From: Bacillota bacterium
Lineage (GTDB): Bacteria; Bacillota; Clostridia; Lachnospirales; Lachnospiraceae
Assembly: GCA_023387635.1 (NCBI GenBank)
Contig: JAEWHU010000192.1
Coordinates: 1-18,353, forward strand
Direction of reading: 5' to 3'
Length of the DNA: 18,353 bases
In this document: positions 7,046 through 14,487 of the stretch, in pieces
Layout: every line of letters starts with the position of its first letter
Numbering within the stretch: the first letter of the stretch is position 1
Position numbers and translations under genes: made by a program
The notes under the pieces: model-generated
What the model was told of the DNA's origin: nothing
Seen by the model: the letters and a program-made list of their open reading frames with translations, nothing else
Databases searched by the model: none

Positions 7046-9721
7046 TTATGCTTTCGTCTTTGCTACTTTCTTATTGTAATAAACAATACCGATAAAGATT
7101 ATAAATGAAACTGCAGATACCACTCCACCTGTTTTTAAGAATGGTGTCGTATATTTAATTTCTATCTTATGGGTACCAGCATCAAGATTAAGAGCGGTAT
7201 ACATTATGTTCCCCTTCATTAATTTAGTTTCTTTTCCATCAACAAAGCCGCGAAAACCTATACTATGGGGAATTGTTAAAACCATTACACCTTTATTCTC
7301 TAAAGTAACACTTCCTGTCAATCCATTTCTTGATAACTCTATATTTTCTAACACATTTTTTCTTAAATTGCCCACTTCTTTTTTGTAGCTTTCCATATCA
7401 AGTGCATATACTTCAATATCATCATAGTAAAAGGATTGCCTTGATGGAAATGATAATAATGCCCATGCCTTTGCATTTCTAGTATAACCTGTATTAATTA
7501 AATGATCTTCTTTTCCCATGTAAGTAGGATAATATTTACTTCTTAGATTAATATATTTTACTACTTCACCTTGACCTTTTACGCGAACGTTCGTCATTGC
7601 AGATTGATTGGTTTTAATATTAAAGTTTTGTATACCAATATAAGTTTCTGCTTTGGGGATACCTTCAAACTCTAGTGTTAAAATAGCCCCAGGCTTATTC
7701 ACTTTAATAACATTGTTTTCAATTTGAATATTTTCATCCGGAATAATGGTTACATCAAGCTTCTTTATTCCCTCAGACATATCTTTGGATGTTTTCTTAA
7801 CATAACTATTATCTTCTTCTAATACCACAGCATTAAGCATTGCATTTTGCTTATACAATACTGGTAGCTCCTTATACTCATCTTCTAAAAGATATTCATC
7901 ATATACATACCCAAGTGGCAAGTCCAATAGATTTTCATAGATATAATAAGTTTTATTTTTATCATTTACTTCTTTATATAATTTATAGGCATATGGTTGC
8001 ACACTTCTTTCTGTTGTAATTAAATATTTTACGCTAGATAATGTATTTAAAATAGCTCGGTTGTCCAAATCATGGAAACGATATGCTGTCTTTTGACTTA
8101 GTACCTGATGACCTTTTAAATAATCTGATATTTTCCCATCCATTAAACTAAAGTAGGCTGAAACGTCGAAAAACCCTACTGCCATTGCTTCATTTAAAGA
8201 TTTATCGCCGTAAGTTTCAACACGATAAAAACTATCATCCTCTATTTCATCAATCGCAGTTAATACTCCACCGTAGGTTCTATCATATACTTCTGCCTTA
8301 GTTAAAAATTCGCGGGCATATCCACTATATTTAGTATCATAGAATAAGATTCCATGTAATCCTATGGAACACAGAACTATAGTAACTACTATAACATTTG
8401 GTAGCCATTTTACATTCTTCATAGGCTTTAATTGAATTATTAACATAATAATTACTGTAGTAACTAATATTATAAATTCATATTTTACCAATGAACTAGA
8501 ACGAAAAGCAAAAGTTAATATGCCATACCCTAATACCCCTGTAATTAATAAACCTACTTCCTTTTTCTTTAATTCAAATAAACTCTCATAAGTAAATGCA
8601 AATATACATCCTACCATTAACCCAATAATAAATCCCCAACGGTTTGATATATAAGAAAAACCATTCATTGCTAATCCAAAGAAAGGAACCAATAGTCCTA
8701 ATATTCCAAGGAAAAATACAATACTAAATTTCTTAAATCTTTTATTTAGAACCATAACACAAAAGCTAACTGCAACAATGGAAGGAAATGATAACCTTAC
8801 CCAGTATCCTGGGGTAATTCCACTAGCAAACATACTTTGTAGTAAGGTAATATAATACCTTTTATTATAAAAAAAATTACTAACTGCAATTTCGCTACCA
8901 CCCTCTAATCTACCATTTAAAGAAAATGCATAGAGAACAGGAAGCAAAATAACAAAGGACATAGTAATTCCTAAGAGGTAATAACCTCCTACCTTAAATC
9001 CAGTAATTATTAGACCAAGTAATTTATTTTTATAATCAATGTGATACAAGAAAATGTAGCGGAAAATACAATAAATAACTGCAGCAACACTTAATATAAA
9101 TAGAAAATAGAAATTACTTATAGAACATACAAAGGCCATAACTATTAATAAAGTAGGCTTTTGCTTTCTTAAAACCTTTTCAAGACCTATAATAAGTAAT
9201 GGTAAGTAAATCATTGGATTTAGAAAATAGGGGTGTCTTACTCCCGCAAATAATCCATATCCACTGAATATATAGATTAGTGCACCAAGGGGTACTCCTA
9301 AACTTTTCTGATTGAAAAATGTGCAAAGTTTTATAAATGCTAAACCTGCTAGATAGAATCGTAATAGGATCATAAGTCCATATAGATATACCGAATTCTC
9401 AGGTGTCATAAAGATAGATAAAAGTGATATAGGATCTCCAATTACATAATAGTGAAGAGTGGATATGGTGTCAAAACCAAGTCCAATACTAAAATCAAAC
9501 ATTGGAAATCCTTTTCCACTCAAAAGTTCCTTTAATAAGTTTCCATAGTATACTAAGATAGGGTAATGTTGATACATTCCATCCATCTCCCATACAAATG
9601 ATTTTCTTTCTATTATAAACGAGAAAAATACAATGGGTAACAACATTAAGAAAGCTATGGTGAATATAAAATAATTGGATTTAACAAGGTTATTTATTTT
9701 ATTTTTTATATTTTGTTCCAT
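7046..9721 (-). CDS. yfhO: YfhO-family polytopic membrane protein (GT-C type polymer glycosyltransferase)
   Basis: 891 aa from the chosen start. The first half has roughly a dozen hydrophobic spans; the early outside loop carries WEMDGMYQHYP (about 44-54), the acidic DG-x-x-Q signature typical of YfhO/GT-C proteins. SYISNRWGF lies in a middle loop. A long soluble extracellular region (about residues 480-855) follows, then a final span near the C-terminus. YfhO proteins are thought to transfer sugars from undecaprenyl phosphate to lipoteichoic acid outside the membrane, with a CsbB/GtrB partner; here that partner is the next gene. The frame extends to an ATG at 9775, but that codon has no Shine-Dalgarno and sits about 5 nt from a predicted transcription start. 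The ATG at 9721 has AAGGAG at 6 nt, so I chose it. Length is normal for the family (about 860 aa in B. subtilis). Confidence 0.87.
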   Translation of the reverse strand: MEQNIKNKINNLVKSNYFIFTIAFLMLLPIVFFSFIIERKSFVWEMDGMYQHYPILVYYGNLLKELLSGKGFPMFDFSIGLGFDTISTLHYYVIGDPISLLSIFMTPENSVYLYGLMILLRFYLAGLAFIKLCTFFNQKSLGVPLGALIYIFSGYGLFAGVRHPYFLNPMIYLPLLIIGLEKVLRKQKPTLLIVMAFVCSISNFYFLFILSVAAVIYCIFRYIFLYHIDYKNKLLGLIITGFKVGGYYLLGITMSFVILLPVLYAFSLNGRLEGGSEIAVSNFFYNKRYYITLLQSMFASGITPGYWVRLSFPSIVAVSFCVMVLNKRFKKFSIVFFLGILGLLVPFFGLAMNGFSYISNRWGFIIGLMVGCIFAFTYESLFELKKKEVGLLITGVLGYGILTFAFRSSSLVKYEFIILVTTVIIMLIIQLKPMKNVKWLPNVIVVTIVLCSIGLHGILFYDTKYSGYAREFLTKAEVYDRTYGGVLTAIDEIEDDSFYRVETYGDKSLNEAMAVGFFDVSAYFSLMDGKISDYLKGHQVLSQKTAYRFHDLDNRAILNTLSSVKYLITTERSVQPYAYKLYKEVNDKNKTYYIYENLLDLPLGYVYDEYLLEDEYKELPVLYKQNAMLNAVVLEEDNSYVKKTSKDMSEGIKKLDVTIIPDENIQIENNVIKVNKPGAILTLEFEGIPKAETYIGIQNFNIKTNQSAMTNVRVKGQGEVVKYINLRSKYYPTYMGKEDHLINTGYTRNAKAWALLSFPSRQSFYYDDIEVYALDMESYKKEVGNLRKNVLENIELSRNGLTGSVTLENKGVMVLTIPHSIGFRGFVDGKETKLMKGNIMYTALNLDAGTHKIEIKYTTPFLKTGGVVSAVSFIIFIGIVYYNKKVAKTKA

Positions 9722-9786
9722 TTCCTGCTCCTTATTATATCTATTTAATTTTGTAATAAAAGTAAATAATTTCATATTATTAGTTT

Positions 9787-9814
9787 ATTATACTTCATTC
9801 GTCAAAAAAAACAA
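9787..9814 (-). promoter_or_regulatory. Predicted sigma-A-type promoter of the yfhO-glycosyltransferase operon
   Basis: On the minus strand, -35 TTGTTT (9814-9809), 16-bp spacer, -10 TATAAT (9792-9787). Transcription would start near 9780, leaving a leader of about 60 nt before the chosen yfhO start at 9721. Confidence 0.5.
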
Positions 9815-10010
9815 GTTAAGATAAATTTAAGTATTCTTACGTATTTATTAATTCTCCTTCCAATTCAAGAGACCCCATAACCAGCATAGTGAGGATATTA
9901 TCTAGTCTTATCATTTTTTCAAGTCATTAATATATATTCGAAAATAAACTTTCGAATTCTTTTATGGTTCACTATTTTCCACCTCTTTTGAAAAACAAGA
10001 TAGAACAACA
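9815..10010. other. Non-coding gap upstream of yfhO
   Basis: No gene seen. It contains one perfect hairpin, ATTCGAAA (9936-9943) / TTTCGAAT (9950-9957) with a 6-nt loop, of unknown role (operator or RNA stem). The rest is AT-rich sequence without recognised motifs. Confidence 0.4.
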
Positions 10011-10060
10011 AAAACAAAAAATCTCTAAACCTTTGCATTTTCAAGGTTTAGAGATTTTCT
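10011..10060 (-). terminator. Rho-independent terminator (repeat copy B)
   Basis: A 16-bp stem formed by 10018-10033 and 10043-10058 (core AAATCTCTAAACC / GGTTTAGAGATTT) with a 9-nt loop. On the minus strand it is followed by TTTTTTGTTTTTG. It would end transcription of the kinase-like gene. Thirteen bases of each arm are identical to the terminator at 11401-11440. Confidence 0.85.
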
Positions 10061-10065
10061 AATCA

Positions 10066-10090
10066 AGGCGACAACCAGATTTAAACTATT
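10066..10090 (-). repeat. tRNA 3'-end-like fragment, degraded (copy B)
   Basis: Read on the minus strand: a T-arm-like sequence with loop TTTAAAT and 3' stem strand CTGGT, then TGTCGCC (acceptor 3' strand) and T. It matches the fragment at 11449-11473 at 21 of 22 bases over the stretch starting AGTT. However, the 5' T-stem strand is AATAG instead of ACCAG and the invariant C of the T-loop is lost. It lies about 30 bp beyond the kinase gene stop and 8 bp before a terminator stem, in the same arrangement as copy A. No 5' half of a tRNA is present. Confidence 0.6.
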
Positions 10091-10121
10091 TAAACATTAC
10101 CAGAACACCTTTTTATGTATA

Positions 10122-11036
10122 TTACGCTCGTAACTCGCTGCATGCATCTACCCATGCTGAATAGAACTCAGTCATATTACGAAATCTTTTTGTTCTATCA
10201 TTTTGAACCGCTTTTATTGCTATATCATAGCACTTTTCGTTTAATGACCATTTATCAAATAAACACGGATAAAAGCAGTTATTTTCATAACGTCTTCTTA
10301 TATCTTCCTTACTAAAAGTCCCAAAAAAATCAAATATTAAAGCTCCCAACGTATATATATTAGTTACCTCATCAATAACAGCACTTAATATATACTCCTC
10401 AGGTGCCTTTAGCCTTTTGGTGCCAAACCACTCTTCCCCTCTATCATTAATCACAGGAGCATTTCTAAAAAAATCAATATCACAAAGTGTTATCAAGTTA
10501 CTTTTAAAATCATAAATAATACTTCCATCATAAAAGTCAACTGCAACATATTTATTTCTTGATGTATTTAATAAAAAAGAAAAGATAATGTCTACAGCTT
10601 GTAATTTTTTTCTCACAGATAATGTTTTGAACAGTTCTGCAGGACTTTTCAACGTTGGATTTTTATGATATTTTTCAAAATTCCAATGGTCAAATAAGCA
10701 CAACCCTTCTACCCATTTAAACACTACAATATAAAAATTCTTATATGCATAATCTTCAATAATCTCTACTAGATTTGGATGTTTTAAATCTCTATATATT
10801 TGTACTGCATTTTTTAATATCTTCACTGCTTCTTGTGGTGTAACCTCAGCTTCAACTGTATTAACTCCTGCAATTTTACAAAAATATTTATTTTCACCAT
10901 TCTGCATTCCAATGCAAAGACATCCAGAACCTGTTCCATCAATTACTGTAAATGCTGTTCCATATTTTTTTAGCCATGTAAAGTCAATACATTCTTTAAG
11001 TCGAAATTCAATACCATCAATTTTATTAACAATCAT
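10122..11036 (-). CDS. Protein-kinase-fold protein (divergent Ser/Thr kinase family)
   Basis: 304 aa from the chosen start; residue numbers below use that Met as 1. Kinase-like features in order are: a glycine-containing loop IDGTGSGCLCIG (32-43), a candidate VAIK-type lysine in KYFCKIAG (Lys54), an acidic alpha-C helix (PQEAVKIL), a hinge IVVFKWVEG, a catalytic-loop-like VAVDFYDGSIIYD (Asp167) in place of HRDxxxxN, DID (186-188) in place of DFG, and APEE (211-214). HRD-His, Arg and Asn are missing but both key aspartates are kept, so activity is possible. No membrane span or extra domain. The frame extends to an ATG at 11048, but GGAGG lies 5 nt before the ATG at 11036, so I chose the latter. 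The gene is preceded by a short ORF, flanked by two tRNA-end/terminator repeats, and separate from the gat operon. Target unknown. Confidence 0.7.
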   Translation of the reverse strand: MIVNKIDGIEFRLKECIDFTWLKKYGTAFTVIDGTGSGCLCIGMQNGENKYFCKIAGVNTVEAEVTPQEAVKILKNAVQIYRDLKHPNLVEIIEDYAYKNFYIVVFKWVEGLCLFDHWNFEKYHKNPTLKSPAELFKTLSVRKKLQAVDIIFSFLLNTSRNKYVAVDFYDGSIIYDFKSNLITLCDIDFFRNAPVINDRGEEWFGTKRLKAPEEYILSAVIDEVTNIYTLGALIFDFFGTFSKEDIRRRYENNCFYPCLFDKWSLNEKCYDIAIKAVQNDRTKRFRNMTEFYSAWVDACSELRA

Positions 11037-11059
11037 ATAATCCTCCATTTTCAGGAAGG

Positions 11060-11116
11060 CTAAATTATTGTCACCTTCCTACGACATTTTAGTATATTTC
11101 GATTACTATTTTTCAT
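11060..11116 (-). CDS. Possible 18-aa small ORF upstream of the kinase-like gene
   Basis: ATG at 11116 is preceded by AAAGGAG at 9 nt and reads MKNSNRNILKCRRKVTII before a TAG, giving a basic peptide with one cysteine. Its stop is 23 nt before the kinase-like start. The 3' end overlaps one arm of a 7-bp hairpin, AGGAAGG (11053-11059 on the plus strand) / CCTTCCT (11074-11080), so translating it would open that stem just ahead of the downstream ribosome-binding site. It could be a regulatory leader peptide, a small partner or substrate of the kinase, or chance. Only the good ribosome site and position support it. Confidence 0.35.
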   Translation of the reverse strand: MKNSNRNILKCRRKVTII

Positions 11117-11400
11117 ATTAATCATCTCCTTTATCAATTTTATATCTATAATCAACACAAGATTACTTGTGATTTTCCTTAAGAATAATCAATAGCCCTT
11201 ATTTGACATCTATGCTAATTCATATTTATAAGTTTCAAATACCATCTTATCATATTGATCACAATAAATAAACTAAATTTACCAGTAATCTTTATACACC
11301 AATCATAAAACTGTACCTCCTATTCTACATTAAATGGTGTTTGCTAGAAATAATCCATTAGTACATATTTCTACCTAGCTGCACCTATTTTGTGCTAACA
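11117..11400. other. Non-coding gap upstream of the kinase-like gene
   Basis: No full gene seen. It holds an inverted repeat CACAAG-ATTA-CTTGTG (11156-11171), possibly an operator. On the minus strand AGGAGG lies 9 nt before an ATG at 11306 that stops after four codons, perhaps a decayed gene start. A plus-strand TTGACA at 11203-11208 with a poor -10 leads to no plus-strand gene. The region lies inside the repeat-bounded segment. Confidence 0.4.
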
Positions 11401-11440
11401 AAAAAATCTCTAAACCCTTATTACAAAGGTTTAGAGATTT
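11401..11440 (-). terminator. Rho-independent terminator of the aspS-gatCAB operon (repeat copy A)
   Basis: A 13-bp perfect stem, AAATCTCTAAACC (11404-11416) / GGTTTAGAGATTT (11428-11440), with an 11-nt loop. On the minus strand it is followed by seven T then G. It lies about 70 bp after the gatB stop codon. Both arms match the terminator at 10018-10058 base for base, while the loops differ. Confidence 0.88.
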
Positions 11441-11448
11441 CATATGAG

Positions 11449-11473
11449 AGGCGACAACCAGATTTGAACTGGT
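11449..11473 (-). pseudogene. tRNA 3'-end fragment (acceptor strand plus intact T-arm), copy A
   Basis: Read on the minus strand, ACCAG-TTCAAAT-CTGGT is a perfect tRNA T-arm (5-bp stem, TTC-containing 7-nt loop). It is followed by TGTCGCC, which has the length of the acceptor 3' strand, and by T at the discriminator position. A U discriminator and a matching GGCGACA start are features I associate with clostridial tRNA-Cys, but that identity is an inference. Upstream, only about 35 nt separate it from the gatB stop, so the D-arm, anticodon arm and 5' acceptor strand are missing. The encoded end is CTCA, not CCA. Confidence 0.6.
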
Positions 11474-11508
11474 GTTCAAGGCGCTATCTAAATAAGTTTT
11501 TATTAATG

Positions 11509-12936
11509 TTACAACAATTCCTTTAATAACCTATTAATCATTCCAGGATCCGCCTTACCCTTCATTTCTTTCATTGTTTGACCTACTAAGAAACCAAGTG
11601 CTTTGTCTTTACCACCTTTATAATCTGCAACAGATGCAGGATTTTCATTTATAATTCGCTCCACTGTAGAACGTAATAACCCTTCATCATTTACCATAAG
11701 AAGTCCTTTTTCTTTTACATATTCTTCTGGGTTGATGTCATCAGCAAAGACAAGTTCAAATACTTCTTTTGCTACTGTTCTATTAATCTTACCACCATCA
11801 ATTAAACTAATTAATTTAGCCAAATTACAAGGGCTAAAGGATATATTCTCAGTTTCTACCTCATTATCTTTACAAAGTCTCATGGTTTCTACCATTAACC
11901 AGTTGGATACTTCTTTTGGTTTTTCACAGAGAGCTACTGTCTCTTCGAAGATATCTGCAAGTTTCTTTGAACTTGTAATAATTAATGCATCATAATGAGG
12001 AATGTCATATTCTTTTTCATATCTTGCCATTTTCTCATCCCTAAGTTCAGGCTGACGTGATTTGATCTCTTGCAACCATTCTTCACTTATTTCTACTGGA
12101 ACTAAATCTGGTTCAGGAAAATATCTATAATCCTGTGCATCCTCTTTTGATCTCATTGCAAAACTAGTATCTTTATTATCATCCCAACGTCTTGTTTCTT
12201 GAATTATGCTTTTTCCCTCTTCAAGTAGTTCAATCTGACGTTTTCTCTCACCTTCAATTGCTCTTGCAATTGCCTTAAAGGAGTTCATATTCTTCATCTC
12301 AGTTCTAGTGCCAAATTCTTTTGCGCCTACTTCCCTAACAGATAAGTTGATGTCTGCACGTAGAGAACCTTCTTGCATTTTACAATCTGATACTCCAAGG
12401 TATTGAAGAATTAATTTTAGTTTTTCAAGATATGCTATTACTTCATCAGCAGATCTCATGTCCGGTTCACTAACAATTTCAATTAATGGCACTCCACAAC
12501 GGTTGTAATCAACTAGAGTACAATCCTCCCATGGATCATGAACTAATTTACCAGCATCCTCTTCCATATGAATTTCATGAATACCAACTACCTTTTTCAC
12601 TCCATCCACTTCAATTTCAATTCCACCATCTCTACATATTGGGAAATATAATTGGGATACTTGATAAGCCTTTGGCAAATCAGGATAGAAATAATTTTTA
12701 CGGTCAAATCTATTATTTTTAGTTATAGTACATCCAGTTGCAAGTCCTGTTGCAACTGCAAACTCTACTACTTTTTTATTCAAAACTGGTAAAGTACCTG
12801 GCATTCCCAGACAGATAGGGCAACAATGAGTATTCTCTTTTCCACCAAACTGGGTAGTACATCCACAAAATATCTTTGTTTTTGTTGCAAGTTCCACATG
12901 AACTTCAAGTCCGATGACTGTTTCATATGATTTCAT
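11509..12936 (-). CDS. gatB: Asp-tRNA(Asn)/Glu-tRNA(Gln) amidotransferase subunit B
   Basis: 475 aa from the chosen start, normal GatB length. GatB holds the kinase/tRNA-binding core of GatCAB: it phosphorylates the Asp or Glu carried by the misacylated tRNA, and ammonia arriving from GatA forms the amide. The N-terminal signature YETVIGLEVHVEL (4-16) is followed by the zinc cysteines in CGC (24-26) and CCPIC (38-42). The middle has DYRYFPEPDLVP, and the C-terminal YqeY-like tail ends in GMINRLLKELL. The frame extends to 12993, overlapping gatA, but GAGGAGG lies 7 nt before the ATG at 12936, one base after the gatA stop codon, so translation is probably coupled to gatA. It is the last gene of the T-box-controlled aspS-gatC-gatA-gatB operon, followed by a terminator. 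Confidence 0.96.
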   Translation of the reverse strand: MKSYETVIGLEVHVELATKTKIFCGCTTQFGGKENTHCCPICLGMPGTLPVLNKKVVEFAVATGLATGCTITKNNRFDRKNYFYPDLPKAYQVSQLYFPICRDGGIEIEVDGVKKVVGIHEIHMEEDAGKLVHDPWEDCTLVDYNRCGVPLIEIVSEPDMRSADEVIAYLEKLKLILQYLGVSDCKMQEGSLRADINLSVREVGAKEFGTRTEMKNMNSFKAIARAIEGERKRQIELLEEGKSIIQETRRWDDNKDTSFAMRSKEDAQDYRYFPEPDLVPVEISEEWLQEIKSRQPELRDEKMARYEKEYDIPHYDALIITSSKKLADIFEETVALCEKPKEVSNWLMVETMRLCKDNEVETENISFSPCNLAKLISLIDGGKINRTVAKEVFELVFADDINPEEYVKEKGLLMVNDEGLLRSTVERIINENPASVADYKGGKDKALGFLVGQTMKEMKGKADPGMINRLLKELL

Positions 12937-12937
12937 A

Positions 12938-14377
12938 TTATTTCCTCCTCTGCTCATAGGTATAGGCTGCACGAATAATATCTTTTTCACCAAAGTGTTT
13001 ACCGATTAGCTGTAAACCAATTGGTAACCCCTTAGAATCTGTACCACAAGGCAAACTAATGGCTGGTAATCCTGCTAAGTTAACAGATACCGTATAGATA
13101 TCTCCAAGATACATTTTTAAAGGATCCGATAAACTTTCATTTAATTTTGATGCAGTGGATGGAGCTGTGGGACCTAGAATAATATCAAATTTTTCAAACG
13201 CTTTTAAAAAGCCTTCTGTTATTAATGCTCTCATTTTCAGTGCTTTATTATAATAAGCATCATAGTAACCAGAACTCAGTACAAAAGAGCCTATCATCAT
13301 TCTTTGTTTTACTTCATTACCAAAGGCTTCACTTCTCGTTTTCTTATATAGGTTAGATAGTCCTTCCACATCTTCTGCCCGGTAACCATATTTAACACCA
13401 TCATATCTTGATAAGTTTGAACTAGCTTCTGCACAAGCGATTACATAATAAGCTGATATTGCATATTCAACAGCTTCAAGATCAAATTCTTCTATAATAG
13501 CCCCATTCTCTTCTAACACTTTACTAGCTTTTAAAATGCTCTCCTTAATTTCTTTATCAAGGCCTTCTCCTAAATATCCCTTTGGAATACCAATTCTCAT
13601 CCCTTTTACGTCTTCTACTAATGCTTTTGCATATTCATAGTTATCTTTTTCGATAGACGTCGAATCCATCTTGTCGTATCCTGATATAATATCAAGTGCT
13701 ACAGCGCAATCAGAAACATTTCTTGCAATTGGACCAATTTGGTCAAGGGAGGAAGCGAATGCTACTAGACCAAATCTTGACACTGTACCATAAGTAGGTT
13801 TAATACCTGTTACTCCACAATAAGCACTCGGTTGTCTAATTGAACCACCTGTATCAGAACCTAAAGCATAAAAAGCTTCCATTGCAGCCACTGAAGCTGC
13901 TGAACCACCACTAGAACCTCCTGGTACATGAGCTGTATTTACTGGATTCTTAGTTGAACCAAAGAAAGATGTTTCAGTGGTACCACCCATAGCAAACTCA
14001 TCCATATTAGTCTTTCCTATAATAACTGCTCCGGCTTCCATTAATTTATCAATTACAGTTGCGTTGTAAGGTGGCACAAAATTATATAGACTTTTTGATC
14101 CACATGTAGTTTTAGTACCTTTCGTACAAATATTATCTTTAATTGCTACTGGAACACCTGCAAGAGGTGAATTTTTATATTCTCCTCTATCTAAGGCTTC
14201 TTGTACTTCCACCGCTCTCTTTAATGCTTCTTCCTCCATAACTGTAATATAACAATTATAAAGACTATCTTTTTCCTTAATTTTTTCAAGCTGCGCTTTT
14301 GTAGCTTCTAAAACACTTATTTCTCTATTCTTAATCTTAGCTCCAAGTTCAAGAGCTGATAAACTAGTAATGTCCAT
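12938..14377 (-). CDS. gatA: Asp-tRNA(Asn)/Glu-tRNA(Gln) amidotransferase subunit A (glutaminase)
   Basis: 479 aa from the chosen start. GatA is the amidase-signature subunit that hydrolyses glutamine (or asparagine) and channels ammonia to GatB. The Ser-cis-Ser-Lys site is visible: Lys80 in PVAIKDN, Ser155 (cis) in GGSSGGSAAS, and Ser179 in DTGGSIRQP. The C-terminal part keeps the GatA pattern (DIILGPTAPSTA, LAGLPAISLPCG, GLPIGLQLIG). The frame also has an ATG at 14389, but GGAGG stands 5 nt before the ATG at 14377, and the family normally starts close to a helix such as TSLSALELG; I therefore chose 14377. The 232-bp gap to gatC is unusual for this operon and is filled with hairpins and a tandem repeat. 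Confidence 0.96.
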   Translation of the reverse strand: MDITSLSALELGAKIKNREISVLEATKAQLEKIKEKDSLYNCYITVMEEEALKRAVEVQEALDRGEYKNSPLAGVPVAIKDNICTKGTKTTCGSKSLYNFVPPYNATVIDKLMEAGAVIIGKTNMDEFAMGGTTETSFFGSTKNPVNTAHVPGGSSGGSAASVAAMEAFYALGSDTGGSIRQPSAYCGVTGIKPTYGTVSRFGLVAFASSLDQIGPIARNVSDCAVALDIISGYDKMDSTSIEKDNYEYAKALVEDVKGMRIGIPKGYLGEGLDKEIKESILKASKVLEENGAIIEEFDLEAVEYAISAYYVIACAEASSNLSRYDGVKYGYRAEDVEGLSNLYKKTRSEAFGNEVKQRMMIGSFVLSSGYYDAYYNKALKMRALITEGFLKAFEKFDIILGPTAPSTASKLNESLSDPLKMYLGDIYTVSVNLAGLPAISLPCGTDSKGLPIGLQLIGKHFGEKDIIRAAYTYEQRRK

Positions 14378-14390
14378 ATTAACCTCCATG

Positions 14391-14458
14391 TGCCTGTTTT
14401 TCAGGCCCTCAAATCAGTGAGCGAAAAGCACCCTCTTATGCTTTTTGCCGGTTGATTT
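14391..14458. other. Stem-loops in the gatC-gatA gap
   Basis: A perfect 5-bp stem GCCTG-TTTTT-CAGGC (14392-14406) lies just before the gatA ribosome-binding site. Beyond it is a longer structure: AAATCA (14411-14416) pairs with TGATTT (14453-14458) outside, and GCGAAAAGCA (14421-14430) pairs with TGCTTTTTGC (14439-14448, one G-T) inside. These could modulate gatA translation or protect a processed end; no known riboswitch was recognised. Confidence 0.45.
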
Positions 14459-14487
14459 ATTTTTATCAACCTATCTCCATCTTCATC

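Noticed and set aside
9722..9775. Upstream start for the YfhO-family protein
   Set aside because: There is no Shine-Dalgarno and it lies about 5 nt from the predicted transcription start; AAGGAG supports the ATG at 9721.
9940..10000. Short minus-strand GTG frame (about 17 codons) preceded by GAGGTG
   Set aside because: Its sequence is explained by the ATTCGAAA/TTTCGAAT hairpin and it has no neighbouring support.
11203..11231. Plus-strand promoter with TTGACA
   Set aside because: The -10 is poor (TTATAA at 17 bp) and no plus-strand gene follows; probably chance in AT-rich DNA.
10066..11473. Functional tRNA genes at either repeat
   Set aside because: Only the T-arm and acceptor 3' strand are present; no D-arm, anticodon arm or 5' acceptor strand can be found next to either copy.
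12937..12993. N-terminal extension of gatB overlapping the gatA end
   Set aside because: The extension reads the gatA C-terminus in another frame and has no GatB homology; an ideal Shine-Dalgarno precedes the ATG at 12936.
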